From Nodosilinea sp. BSH.14 (GTDB lineage: Bacteria > Cyanobacteriota > Cyanobacteriia > Phormidesmidales > Phormidesmidaceae): 7,816 nt of DNA. A program made the position numbers and the translations under genes. The notes beneath the pieces were generated by a model. It was not told the DNA's origin. It searched no databases and saw only the letters and a program-made list of their open reading frames with translations. Position 1 is the stretch's first letter; every line of letters begins with the position of its first letter. The stretch lies in NCBI GenBank assembly GCA_023264315.1, contig JALQST010000140.1:1-7816 (forward strand), in the 5' to 3' direction. Of the stretch, positions 1 through 6,598 are shown in pieces.

Positions 1-971
1 AGGATGCCCTCACGGCGATGAAGGCCCAGGGCCAGCAGGGGCTATTGTTCATCCACCGACGGGGACACAGCAGTTTTGTCTCCTGCCGCAGTTGTGGGCT
101 GGTGATGATGTGCCCCCACTGCGATGTGTCCTTGTCCTACCATCAGCCCCAGGGCCACAGCCCCATGACCCTGCGCTGCCATTACTGCGGCCATCAGCAG
201 GGCCATCCGCGCCACTGTCCCGACTGCCACTCGCCCTACCTCAAGCATTTTGGCAGCGGCACCCAGCGGGTGGTGAATGCCCTGGCAGAACAGTTCTCCG
301 ACCTAAGCTGCATCCGGTTTGATAGCGATACCACCCGCACCAAGGGCTCCCACCGTGCCCTGCTGACCCGCTTTGCCGAGGGGGAGGCCGATGTGCTGGT
401 GGGCACCCAAATGCTGACCAAAGGCATCGACCTGCCCCAGGTGACGCTGGTGGGCATCATCGCCGCCGATGGACTGCTCTATATGAATGACTATTGGGCC
501 AGCGAACGGGCCATGCAACTGTTGATCCAAGTGGCGGGGCGGGCGGGCCGAGGCGACCAGCCGGGGCAAGTGCTGCTGCAAACCTACACGCCGGAGCACC
601 CCGTCATCGAAGCCGTCACCGACCATGCCTACGAGTCCTTCATTGCCGCCGAATGGGAGCAGCGCCAAATGTTGCAGTATCCCCCGGCGGGGCAGTTGGT
701 GCTGCTGCGGCTGAGCAGCTTTGAGGCCGCGACAGTACAGCGGGTGGCCCAGGATCTGGCCCTGCGGTTAGATCACCTGCTAAAAGATCGGCCCCATGTT
801 CGCCTTGGCCCTGCGCCAGCCCCCATTCTGCGGGTGGCCCGCCGCTTTCGATGGCAGATTTTGCTGAAATTTCCCTTGGGCGCCCCCCTGTCCGATTTGC
901 AAGCCCTGCGGGACGCTTGCCCCACCACCGTGAGCCTCACCATTGATGTGGATCCGCTGAATCTCTCCTAG
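1..971 (+). CDS. priA: Primosomal protein N' (PriA), replication-restart DNA helicase, C-terminal part
   Basis: This is the 3' part of a gene that runs off the left edge. The frame is open from base 3, so the internal ATG at 18 is not the real start. PriA is a superfamily-2 3'-5' helicase that recognises stalled forks and reloads the replisome. Numbering from the ATG at 18, eight cysteines in four CxxC pairs (C23/C26, C32/C35, C54/C57, C67/C70) form the two-zinc module typical of PriA. Helicase motifs follow: GSGTQRV near 79, VGTQMLTKGIDLPQ near 128-141, and QVAGRAGRG near 171-179 (motif VI with the arginine finger). The C-terminal domain ends in SLTIDVDPLNLS, a usual PriA terminus, so the 3' end is intact. 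About 320 residues are present, compared with 700-850 in whole PriA; the winged-helix and Walker A regions lie outside the window. The transcription unit appears to end here, because the next gene is on the opposite strand. Confidence 0.96.
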   Translation, partial: DALTAMKAQGQQGLLFIHRRGHSSFVSCRSCGLVMMCPHCDVSLSYHQPQGHSPMTLRCHYCGHQQGHPRHCPDCHSPYLKHFGSGTQRVVNALAEQFSDLSCIRFDSDTTRTKGSHRALLTRFAEGEADVLVGTQMLTKGIDLPQVTLVGIIAADGLLYMNDYWASERAMQLLIQVAGRAGRGDQPGQVLLQTYTPEHPVIEAVTDHAYESFIAAEWEQRQMLQYPPAGQLVLLRLSSFEAATVQRVAQDLALRLDHLLKDRPHVRLGPAPAPILRVARRFRWQILLKFPLGAPLSDLQALRDACPTTVSLTIDVDPLNLS

Positions 972-1090
972 GGCTCTCTGCTACCTTCACCATGGGGCTA
1001 GACAGCCTTGATCGGGCCAGAGCGGCGGGTTAGGTTTGGCCTTGACATTTCAGAACTAGGCAGGGTGGCATCTCCCATAGGCGGCGGTCA
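972..1090. other. Convergent intergenic region between priA and the CHAT remnant
   Basis: These 119 bases lie between the 3' end of priA and the 3' end of the minus-strand CHAT remnant. I see no open reading frame with a recognisable product. A TTGACA hexamer occurs at 1042-1047 on the plus strand but has no -10 partner at normal spacing. There is a weak GGCCA/TGGCC pairing around 1014-1040 without a T-tract, so I do not call a terminator although one would be expected here. Confidence 0.5.
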
Positions 1091-1562
1091 TCACCAAGGG
1101 CTCCCTACGATGGAGAAGGCCGCCCAGTAGAAGGGATGGCGGAGATCCTAGGTGCCAGAAAAGGCCAGGTTGGGCGGCAATGGTACTGTGCCACCGGGCC
1201 AGCGAATGTTGCCGTTTTCGATGGTTGCTTCGCCGCGAATGAAGGTCAGTTGGCTTGGCGCAGGGCTTCCGTCTTGGTGGTCTGTTGGTCGAGCTGCTGG
1301 TAGAAGGTGGTCATGAGTCCGGTGGTGGCTTCGGCGCTGACCCGCCATAGGCTAGCCAGCGCCGACCGCGCTCCGGCTTGGAGGGCAAAGCCCGCAAAGC
1401 CCAGTTCTGCCTGAAGGTTGCCCATGGCTGTTTGGCAAGCGCTGAGGGTGACAAGATCGACGGGCGGGTCAAACCAACGGGTACCTCGAAAAATACAGAT
1501 TTTTCTGGGAGTGGCAAGGTGATCTCAAGGGTTCTAGCCTCTTGAAGGCCGCCAAATGGCAA
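1091..1562 (-). pseudogene. Decayed CHAT-domain (caspase-like peptidase) gene, C-terminal remnant
   Basis: Read on the minus strand, three frames together spell the C-terminal half of a cyanobacterial CHAT domain, the caspase/HetF-related peptidase fold usually fused to TPR repeats. The frame ending at 1246 encodes PPVDLVTLSACQTAMG, carrying the expected catalytic cysteine (codon 1435-1437). It continues through AELGFAGFALQAGARSAL and a SLWRVSAEATTGLM stretch. It then breaks at LRQAN-stop (1246-1248), where one missing base would restore a Q-A-Q-L-T reading. The next frame gives LTFIRGEATIENGNIRWPGG and PLPPNLAFSGT, then meets TAG at 1148-1150. The same frame goes on to DLRHPFYWAAFSIVGSPW, the classic CHAT C-terminus, stopping at 1091. 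A further frame change near 1485-1500 joins a short LPLPE segment upstream. The histidine-bearing N-terminal half and any TPRs are absent; the trace is lost at about 1562. At least two frameshifts and one nonsense codon make it non-functional. Some of these could be sequencing errors, but the missing 5' half could not. Confidence 0.85.
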
Positions 1563-1609
1563 TTAATCGAGGTGCCCTGATGACTAAGGGGTAGACCACT
1601 AGGCGATAG

Positions 1610-2794
1610 TTACACACACAGCAACCGACGATAAACCGCCTCAGTTTTGGTCGCCAAGGTGGGCCAACTGTAGCGCTCTTGAACCTTTTGGTAGCCTGCT
1701 TTCCCCATCTGTTCGGCCTGCTGGGGATGGTTCAGAACATCCAGAATGCAATCCGCCACCGCAGCCGCCGATTGCTCCACGAGATACCCATCCTGTCCAT
1801 CGCTCACCACCGCCGCCACCGCCGGGATGTTACAGCCAATGACAGGTTTGCCAAAGCTCCAGGCTTCGGTATACACCCCGCCAAAGCTCTCCTGGCTGGA
1901 GGGTACACAGAGCAAATCGCAGGCGGCGAGGGCATTGGTTTTCTCCTGTAAATCCACTGATCCCAGCCGATGAATACGCGGATCCATCATCTCCGCAAAA
2001 GCCCGCTCCGAATCCTTCACCGCTGGGCCAATGAACACAAACTGGGCCTCCGGCTGCTGCGCCCACACCAACGGAGCCGCTTCCAACACCTGCCGAAACC
2101 CCTTGTAGGGATAGTGCTGCCCCAAAAACAACACCATCGGCCCGGTAATGCTGTGGGTTTGCCGAAAGCCCTCCGGGTCGGCCTGGGGCGCTAGCACCGG
2201 GCCTATCCCCGTAACGTGAATGCGGTCTTCGCGAACGCCCAACCACTGCAAAATCTTGGCCTCGGCCTGGGTGAGGGCAATCACCGCATCGGCCTGTTGG
2301 TAGAGGTAGATGTACTCCCGGTAGCGCCAGCCCACCCAACGGGGATGATGGAGCGGCGTGAATACAAAGGGGATCTCTCGCCGCCGCGCCACCTGCCAAC
2401 TGGCGTAGGTCAGCCCCTCTCGCCCAATGCGCACGTTGTGGATCAGGTCGCTATAGTAGGCCAGCGCTTCGATGGATTCCTCAATCACCGCCGCAATGGG
2501 AGGCAGCGCTGCTGCCATCCAGGGGTAATACAGCGGCAACCAGCGGGCCATCCGCAGTTTCTTTCCCCAACCAAACCCCAACCGATGGACAGGAATGCCA
2601 TCCACCGCGTAATCGTAGGGCCGAGCATGGGCTTTGAGGGTGGTGCCCAGCAGCCAGTCGGTGCGGTTGTGGTTCCAAAAGGTGGCCACCTGGATGTAAT
2701 GCCGCCTCTGTAGCTGCTGCGCCAGCAGGTGTTGATGCAGTTGGGCACCACCAATGTAGGGCGGATAGGCGGTGAGGGTGTAGAGGAAGTTCAT
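1610..2794 (-). CDS. Glycosyltransferase family 4 (GT-B fold)
   Basis: This predicted cytoplasmic retaining glycosyltransferase transfers a sugar from a nucleotide donor onto a growing glycan or lipid-linked acceptor; donor and acceptor cannot be read from sequence. The protein is 394 residues, normal for GT4. The N-terminal acceptor domain opens with LYTLTAYPPYIGGAQLHQHL, containing the glycine-rich loop (G15-G16). The C-terminal donor domain begins around 215 with VLFLGQHYPYKG and carries the EX7E motif ESFGGVYTE (E302 and E310) that contacts the donor nucleotide sugar. I chose the ATG at 2794; a TTG one codon upstream is possible but unnecessary. No strong Shine-Dalgarno is visible. Its start lies 9 bases beyond the stop of the GT2 gene, so the two are very likely one transcript and perhaps translationally coupled. 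Downstream lies only the CHAT remnant. The family call is firm; the specific product is unknown. Confidence 0.93.
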   Translation of the reverse strand: MNFLYTLTAYPPYIGGAQLHQHLLAQQLQRRHYIQVATFWNHNRTDWLLGTTLKAHARPYDYAVDGIPVHRLGFGWGKKLRMARWLPLYYPWMAAALPPIAAVIEESIEALAYYSDLIHNVRIGREGLTYASWQVARRREIPFVFTPLHHPRWVGWRYREYIYLYQQADAVIALTQAEAKILQWLGVREDRIHVTGIGPVLAPQADPEGFRQTHSITGPMVLFLGQHYPYKGFRQVLEAAPLVWAQQPEAQFVFIGPAVKDSERAFAEMMDPRIHRLGSVDLQEKTNALAACDLLCVPSSQESFGGVYTEAWSFGKPVIGCNIPAVAAVVSDGQDGYLVEQSAAAVADCILDVLNHPQQAEQMGKAGYQKVQERYSWPTLATKTEAVYRRLLCV

Positions 2795-2803
2795 CAATGG
2801 TAA

Positions 2804-3685
2804 TTAGACATGGCTGTTTTGCCACTTTACGCTCAGCCATGTCCATCTAGTGAACCATCGCAATGTTTTTAAGAAAAATAAGCCTGTGCCCTTAAATCGT
2901 CCATACTTTTCGATGTTGTAAAAATACTGAGTAGGCCAGTAGTAAATAGATCCCCGACTGAGAAAAACTTGGTTAAAAGTATATTTGTAAGAGGCTAAAC
3001 CGGAATTATAAAAATCTCCTGATTGAGCATTAGCTTTACCGATATTCATTACCTTGGCATCGCCTAATAGGTAAGCAGGAAAGCCGGAGCGAGTAGCGTG
3101 TAAGCTGTAGCTGCTATCGCCATAATAATGGGGAAAACGACGCATATCGGGTAAGCCAATTTTGGCCATAACAGCTCTCGGGATATAAACACAATAACCG
3201 CTCATTTCATCAACGGGTACTAAATCCCCTGGGTGAGCATACATTGGTGTGCGGCCTTTGGCTCCGGTGGGTTTAAGGGTATGGGTTTCTGCGATGTAGC
3301 AAGCGGCCCCAATCATGGCGTTGCCCTGCTGTTGAGAGGCTTGGTACATGGCGGCTAGGCTACCTGGGGTGGGTGGGCAGTCGTCATTCAGCCAAATCAC
3401 GGCTTCACAATCTTGCTGAACGGCGTATTCCATGCCCAAACACATCGCTCCTGTCCACCACAAATTGCCGTTACCCGCCAGAATTTTGACATGGGGGAAT
3501 GCCTGTTGGATGGCCTCAGCGGTGCCGTCGGTGGAGCCGTCGTCAATGACCACGATGTGATAGCGGTCTAGGTCGCCATGGCGCTGGAGCGTTTCTAGGC
3601 AGGTGAGCGTGACCGCCTTGCGGTTGTGGACAGGAATGAGGATGTAGACCGATGGATTCATGGGCGGCTGGGCAATTTGGTGCAT
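2804..3685 (-). CDS. Glycosyltransferase family 2 (GT-A fold)
   Basis: This predicted GT-A glycosyltransferase resembles rhamnosyltransferase-like enzymes that extend surface polysaccharides. It has 293 residues from the ATG at 3685, or 285 from the internal ATG at 3661. The upstream start has an AGGG six bases before it, so I kept it, but the conserved domain begins only after residue 11. The nucleotide-binding start is YILIPVHNR (14-22), followed by VVIDDGSTDGT (45-55) and the metal-binding WLNDDCPP (98-105). A later HYYGDSSYSLHATRSG segment (187-202) matches the acceptor-side region of GT2 enzymes. No membrane segment is evident; the aromatic, basic C-terminus (about 268-290) could associate with membrane. 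It is followed after 9 bases by the GT4 gene. Its 3' half is much more AT-rich than the 5' half and neighbours (see findings). The specific sugar is not determinable. Confidence 0.92.
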   Translation of the reverse strand: MHQIAQPPMNPSVYILIPVHNRKAVTLTCLETLQRHGDLDRYHIVVIDDGSTDGTAEAIQQAFPHVKILAGNGNLWWTGAMCLGMEYAVQQDCEAVIWLNDDCPPTPGSLAAMYQASQQQGNAMIGAACYIAETHTLKPTGAKGRTPMYAHPGDLVPVDEMSGYCVYIPRAVMAKIGLPDMRRFPHYYGDSSYSLHATRSGFPAYLLGDAKVMNIGKANAQSGDFYNSGLASYKYTFNQVFLSRGSIYYWPTQYFYNIEKYGRFKGTGLFFLKTLRWFTRWTWLSVKWQNSHV

Positions 3686-3726
3686 GGGCCACCCTGACTA
3701 TGATAGTTGGCATCCCACCGCACAGC

Positions 3727-4428
3727 CTATTCTGGAGCAGAAGGCTGATCTACCGGATGCGCCGCCAGCCAATCTGCCAACGCCGACCCATCCGCCAAAT
3801 CCAGCACCACCTCCAGCAGTGCCTCCAACTGCGGCAACCGCAACGCCCGAATATGCGCCACCTGCTCCTCCGGCAACGGCCCCAGCCGCCGCTCCAGCAA
3901 ACTCAGCAGTACGGCAGATTCCCCCTCTGCAAGAACTTCCTGGTAGAAGCGAGTTTGGCGCATATCGGCCATCTTTAGATCCAACATAGCCAGAATCTCC
4001 TGGGTGATGAATTTGGGAAATCTGTTGATTAGTATAGCTTCCAGGCTATTGAGGATGGATTGAAAAGCCGACTCGGCCTGCCCCTCGGCCTGGGCCAACA
4101 CCTGCTTCGCCGCATCGGGCAACGCCGCATCGGGCCGCACAATTAAGCGCAGCAACGCCAGGGAGAGCGGTAGATCGGTCTCCTCTCGCAGGTCGTTGAG
4201 ATGCAGCCGCTGCACCGGGTGATTGAGCAACGTCGCGTAGGGCACCTCACTCCCCAGGTTTTGCGGTTGAGAGCGCAGGATCACCAACCCACGCCAAGGC
4301 CGCTCGATTTGGTATTGGTAGAGATACAGGTGCGTTTCGGCAAAGTAGCGCCCATAGAACCGGGAGTCGGCCTGCATCTGGGCTTCAATAAAGATGACGG
4401 GCACCGACGGATCCTCCGTCAGCGGCAT
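3727..4428 (-). CDS. Rpn-family (PD-(D/E)XK-like) protein with C-terminal DUF4351, truncated at the 5' end
   Basis: The 233-residue product matches the cyanobacterial family annotated as Rpn recombination-promoting nuclease/putative transposase (DUF2887 type) with a DUF4351 tail. Family hallmarks are PVIFIEAQMQADSRFYGRYF (10-29), holding the E-x-Q of the nuclease core (E15, Q17), then YLYQYQIERPWRGLVIL (35-51), and a DUF4351-like helical end (about 172-221, ESAVLLSLLERRLGPLPEE onward). Intact members begin about 50-60 residues earlier, with a segment containing the first catalytic aspartate (an R-x-D-G-V-F type motif). Here an in-frame TAG at 4447-4449 and a palindromic repeat replace that segment. 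The ATG at 4428 is therefore a fortuitous start, and the protein probably lacks nuclease activity even if translated. No good ribosome site precedes it. It lies 41 bases ahead of the GT2 gene on the same strand. Such genes are often multi-copy and variable between strains. Confidence 0.8.
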   Translation of the reverse strand: MPLTEDPSVPVIFIEAQMQADSRFYGRYFAETHLYLYQYQIERPWRGLVILRSQPQNLGSEVPYATLLNHPVQRLHLNDLREETDLPLSLALLRLIVRPDAALPDAAKQVLAQAEGQAESAFQSILNSLEAILINRFPKFITQEILAMLDLKMADMRQTRFYQEVLAEGESAVLLSLLERRLGPLPEEQVAHIRALRLPQLEALLEVVLDLADGSALADWLAAHPVDQPSAPE

Positions 4429-4430
4429 CA

Positions 4431-4504
4431 GTAGGGTACATTCGCGCTAGCAATGCACCCAGCTTACCCATAAAGCTAGCCGCTGTAGGTCGGTGGTGCA
4501 TTGC
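4431..4504. repeat. Composite palindromic intergenic repeat
   Basis: On the plus strand, GGGTACATTCGC (4434-4445) and GCAATGCACCC (4450-4460) form a near-palindrome around the loop GCTA, with one mismatch and one bulge. The right arm also pairs perfectly over 10 bp (GCAATGCACC, 4450-4459) with GGTGCATTGC (4495-4504), 35 bases away. A small hairpin, AGCTT/AAGCT (4461-4465 and 4473-4477), lies between. It resembles the GTAGGGTGC...GCACCC type of dispersed palindromic repeat that I recall from many cyanobacterial genomes; this is recollection, not a search. It fills the junction between two truncated genes. I see no target-site duplication. Confidence 0.6.
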
Positions 4505-4518
4505 GGCAAGATGAGTGA

Positions 4519-5004
4519 TTACCCCATCGTCAGCGCCCCGATGCCATAGCAGCCGTGCATTGCGCCAATGCGGTCGGCCTGCTCCACATCCCGCACCATG
4601 TAGGTGTTGATGCCCGCATCAATCAGGCCAATCCCCAGCCCCAGGAGGACACCCGCCGCCACCATCAAACCCCACATTGGTGTTGTGGCGTAGATCACTA
4701 GAGTCGTTGTTAGGAGTCCCGCCGCCAGCAACATCATGCGCCCCAGCCCTAGGGTGTGGCTGATTACACTAAGGCCCAAATCCGCCACCAGATAGCCGCT
4801 AATCTGGCTCAAAAACAGCAGCGTCACCGTGACGGTGGTAAGCTGAAATGCCTGCAAAATGGACGGCAGCAACACCCCCAGGCTGGCTTCCACCAAGCCA
4901 ATGGCAATGAAGGCATAGAAGGCGGTCACCCCCCCAAAATGCCTTAGAACCCACTGAAGTTGCAACCGTTGAGTCAACAATTGGGCTAGACCTTGAATCG
5001 ACAT
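4519..5004 (-). pseudogene. MFS transporter fragment, N-terminal third only
   Basis: This encodes 161 residues of a major-facilitator-superfamily membrane transporter; whole MFS proteins are about 380-420 residues with 12 helices. Four hydrophobic helices are visible at roughly 26-48, 57-79, 87-108 and 110-132. The stretch VLLGLGIGLIDAGINTYMV (119-137) and the following MHGCYGIGALT (149-159) are typical of the first MFS half, where helix 5 should start. The frame ends in TAA (4519-4521) immediately after GALTMG. The sequence beyond the stop is the palindromic repeat followed by an unrelated Rpn-type gene, so the remaining two thirds of the gene are absent rather than frameshifted. The 5' end looks intact: ATG at 5004 with AAGG a few bases upstream, 54 bases after the bioA stop. 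A four-helix product is unlikely to transport anything. The substrate is unknown. Confidence 0.82.
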
Positions 5005-5058
5005 CGACCTTAATCTAGCGCCTTCGAGGGGGCGTATCCATGGGGCTGATCACAACCG

Positions 5059-6366
5059 CTAAACCTCAGTCCTAGCACTGATTTGCCCCGTGACGGTGAC
5101 GATGGCTTCGGTAATACAGCGCAGTTGCTCCGGCTCGATAATATAGGGCGGCATGGTGTAGATCAGGCGACCAAAGGGCCGCAGCCAGACGCCCTGCTGC
5201 ACCAACTGGGGCTGCACCACCGCCATCTCCACGGGCTGGTGCAGTTCTACCACGCCAATCGCCCCCAGCACCCGCACGTCTTTCACGACAGGCAACTCTC
5301 GACAGGGCGCAAGCTCCCGCCGCAGTTGGGCCTCGATACGGTAAACCTGCCCCACCCAGTCGCCGTTATCGAGCAGTTCCAAACTCGCCAAGGCCACCGC
5401 ACAGGCCAGGGGATTGGCCATAAAGGTTGGCCCATGCATAAATACGCCCGCCTCGCCCTGGGCAAAGGTTTGGCTAATTTCCGTCGTCGCCAACGTGGCC
5501 GCCAGGGACATAAAGCCCCCCGTCAGCGCCTTGCCCACGCACATCAGGTCGGGAGCTACCTGGGCATAGTCGCAGGCGAACCGCTTCCCCGTGCGGCCAA
5601 AGCCCGTGGCGATTTCGTCCAAAATCAGCAGGATGCCATACTGATCACACAATTCCCGCGCCCGTTTCACATAGTGCGGACTGTAGAACCGCATTCCCCC
5701 CGCCCCCTGCACCACGGGTTCAAAAATCGCTGCTGCCAGCTCTTGGTGATGGGTTTCTAAAAGGTTGGCAAAACTGGAAATATCCTCTTCTTGCCAGTCA
5801 CCATCGAAGGGAATTTGCGGCGTATCAGCGAAATATTGCTCCACCAAACTATGGCGAAACAGATGATGCATTCCGTTCACCGGATCGCACACCGCCATGG
5901 CCGCAAAGGTGTCGCCGTGGTAGCCGTTGCGGATGGTCAAAAAATGCTGTTTTTGCGGCTGACCCTGATTGTGCCAATACTGGATGGCCATTTTCATCGC
6001 CACCTCTACCGCCACCGAACCCGAATCACAAAAAAAGACGTTCTGCAACGGATCGGGCGTCAGGTCAACCAATCGCTTGGCCAACTGCACAGCGGGCTGA
6101 TGGGTCAAGCCGCCAAACATCACATGACTCATCCGCCCCATTTGGTCAATCGCCGCCCGGTTCAACTGGGGATGGTTATACCCATGAATGCATGTCCACC
6201 AGGAGGACATGCCATCCACCAGGCGCTCGCCGGTTTCTAGCTCTAAATAAACGCCCTGGGCCGACCGCACCGGAAAGGTTGGCCCGGTATTTGGCATCGG
6301 CGCATAGGGATGCCACACATGCTGCCGATCTAGCGCCATCAGGTGATCCGTGGGCAAAAGTTCCAT
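5059..6366 (-). CDS. bioA: Adenosylmethionine-8-amino-7-oxononanoate aminotransferase (BioA)
   Basis: BioA is a cytosolic PLP-dependent class III aminotransferase. It converts 8-amino-7-oxononanoate (KAPA) to 7,8-diaminononanoate in biotin synthesis, using S-adenosylmethionine as the unusual amino donor. The 435-residue length is normal. The N-terminus carries DRQHVWHPYAPM (13-24), the BioA signature. VDGMSSWWTCIHGYNHP (50-66) provides the substrate-pocket tryptophans. FFCDSGSVAVEVAMKMA (111-127) binds the PLP phosphate, and NGYHGDTFAAMAVCDP (147-162) has the ring-stacking tyrosine (Y149). LLILDEIATGFGRTGK (246-261) has the PLP-binding aspartate (D250), and CVGKALTGGFMSL (276-288) has the Schiff-base lysine (K279). 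Near the C-terminus, GVWLRPFGRLIYTMPPY includes the substrate-binding arginine. The ATG at 6366 gives a normal N-terminus; its Shine-Dalgarno is weak. The gene diverges from rseP, and no other biotin gene is in the window. All catalytic residues are present, so it should be functional. Confidence 0.96.
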   Translation of the reverse strand: MELLPTDHLMALDRQHVWHPYAPMPNTGPTFPVRSAQGVYLELETGERLVDGMSSWWTCIHGYNHPQLNRAAIDQMGRMSHVMFGGLTHQPAVQLAKRLVDLTPDPLQNVFFCDSGSVAVEVAMKMAIQYWHNQGQPQKQHFLTIRNGYHGDTFAAMAVCDPVNGMHHLFRHSLVEQYFADTPQIPFDGDWQEEDISSFANLLETHHQELAAAIFEPVVQGAGGMRFYSPHYVKRARELCDQYGILLILDEIATGFGRTGKRFACDYAQVAPDLMCVGKALTGGFMSLAATLATTEISQTFAQGEAGVFMHGPTFMANPLACAVALASLELLDNGDWVGQVYRIEAQLRRELAPCRELPVVKDVRVLGAIGVVELHQPVEMAVVQPQLVQQGVWLRPFGRLIYTMPPYIIEPEQLRCITEAIVTVTGQISARTEV

Positions 6367-6566
6367 ACCAGCGAGAAGTTATCTTACAGGGCCAAGGAGG
6401 TCTACCTTCAGCCTATACCGTACCGGCGCAACGACCCAGGCTGTGGCCGTGGGGATTGGGGCTGGTCTTGCTGAATCAAGAATTTCCCTTGCTTGAGAGC
6501 GGAGGGGACAAACGCCCTCATCGCGTCGTCCCGACCCCGGCGCTGGAGAACCCTAAACTAAGGCTG

Positions 6567-6592
6567 CCCATGGCCCAGTTCAGGGCCATGGG
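6567..6592. promoter_or_regulatory. Perfect inverted repeat upstream of rseP
   Basis: CCCATGGCCC (6567-6576) and GGGCCATGGG (6583-6592) are exact reverse complements around a 6-base loop, AGTTCA. Each arm itself contains the palindrome CCATGG. There is no T-tract on either side, so an intrinsic terminator is unlikely. It ends 6 bases before the putative -10 TAGAAT of rseP, occupying the -35 region, which would suit an operator; this role is an inference. Confidence 0.5.
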
Positions 6593-6598
6593 GGGCGC

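Noticed and set aside
303..668. A 121-codon minus-strand open frame within priA
   Set aside because: It is antisense to conserved PriA helicase motifs and its translation has no recognisable domain.
1042..1047. TTGACA hexamer downstream of priA
   Set aside because: There is no -10 at 16-18 bases and no plus-strand gene downstream before 6636, so it is most likely chance.
3652..3989. Two overlapping plus-strand open frames, one of them strongly proline/alanine-rich
   Set aside because: They lie antisense to the well-supported Rpn-family protein and the start of GT2. The Pro/Ala richness is what a GC-rich Leu/Ala coding strand gives in reverse.
5008..5040. CGCC/GGCG pairing between bioA and the MFS fragment as a terminator
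   Set aside because: The stem is short and has no T-tract on the minus strand; it is too weak to call.
5083..6240. Long plus-strand open frames opposite bioA (225 and 149 codons)
   Set aside because: They are shadow frames of a clearly identified BioA. Their His/Arg/Gln-rich composition resembles no known domain and reflects antisense GC-rich codons.
1610..6366. The minus-strand run as a single new defence or conflict system (CHAT + Rpn + glycosyltransferases)
   Set aside because: The CHAT and Rpn genes are broken, the MFS is a fragment, and the glycosyltransferases have ordinary glycan-building motifs. Shared orientation alone does not make a system.
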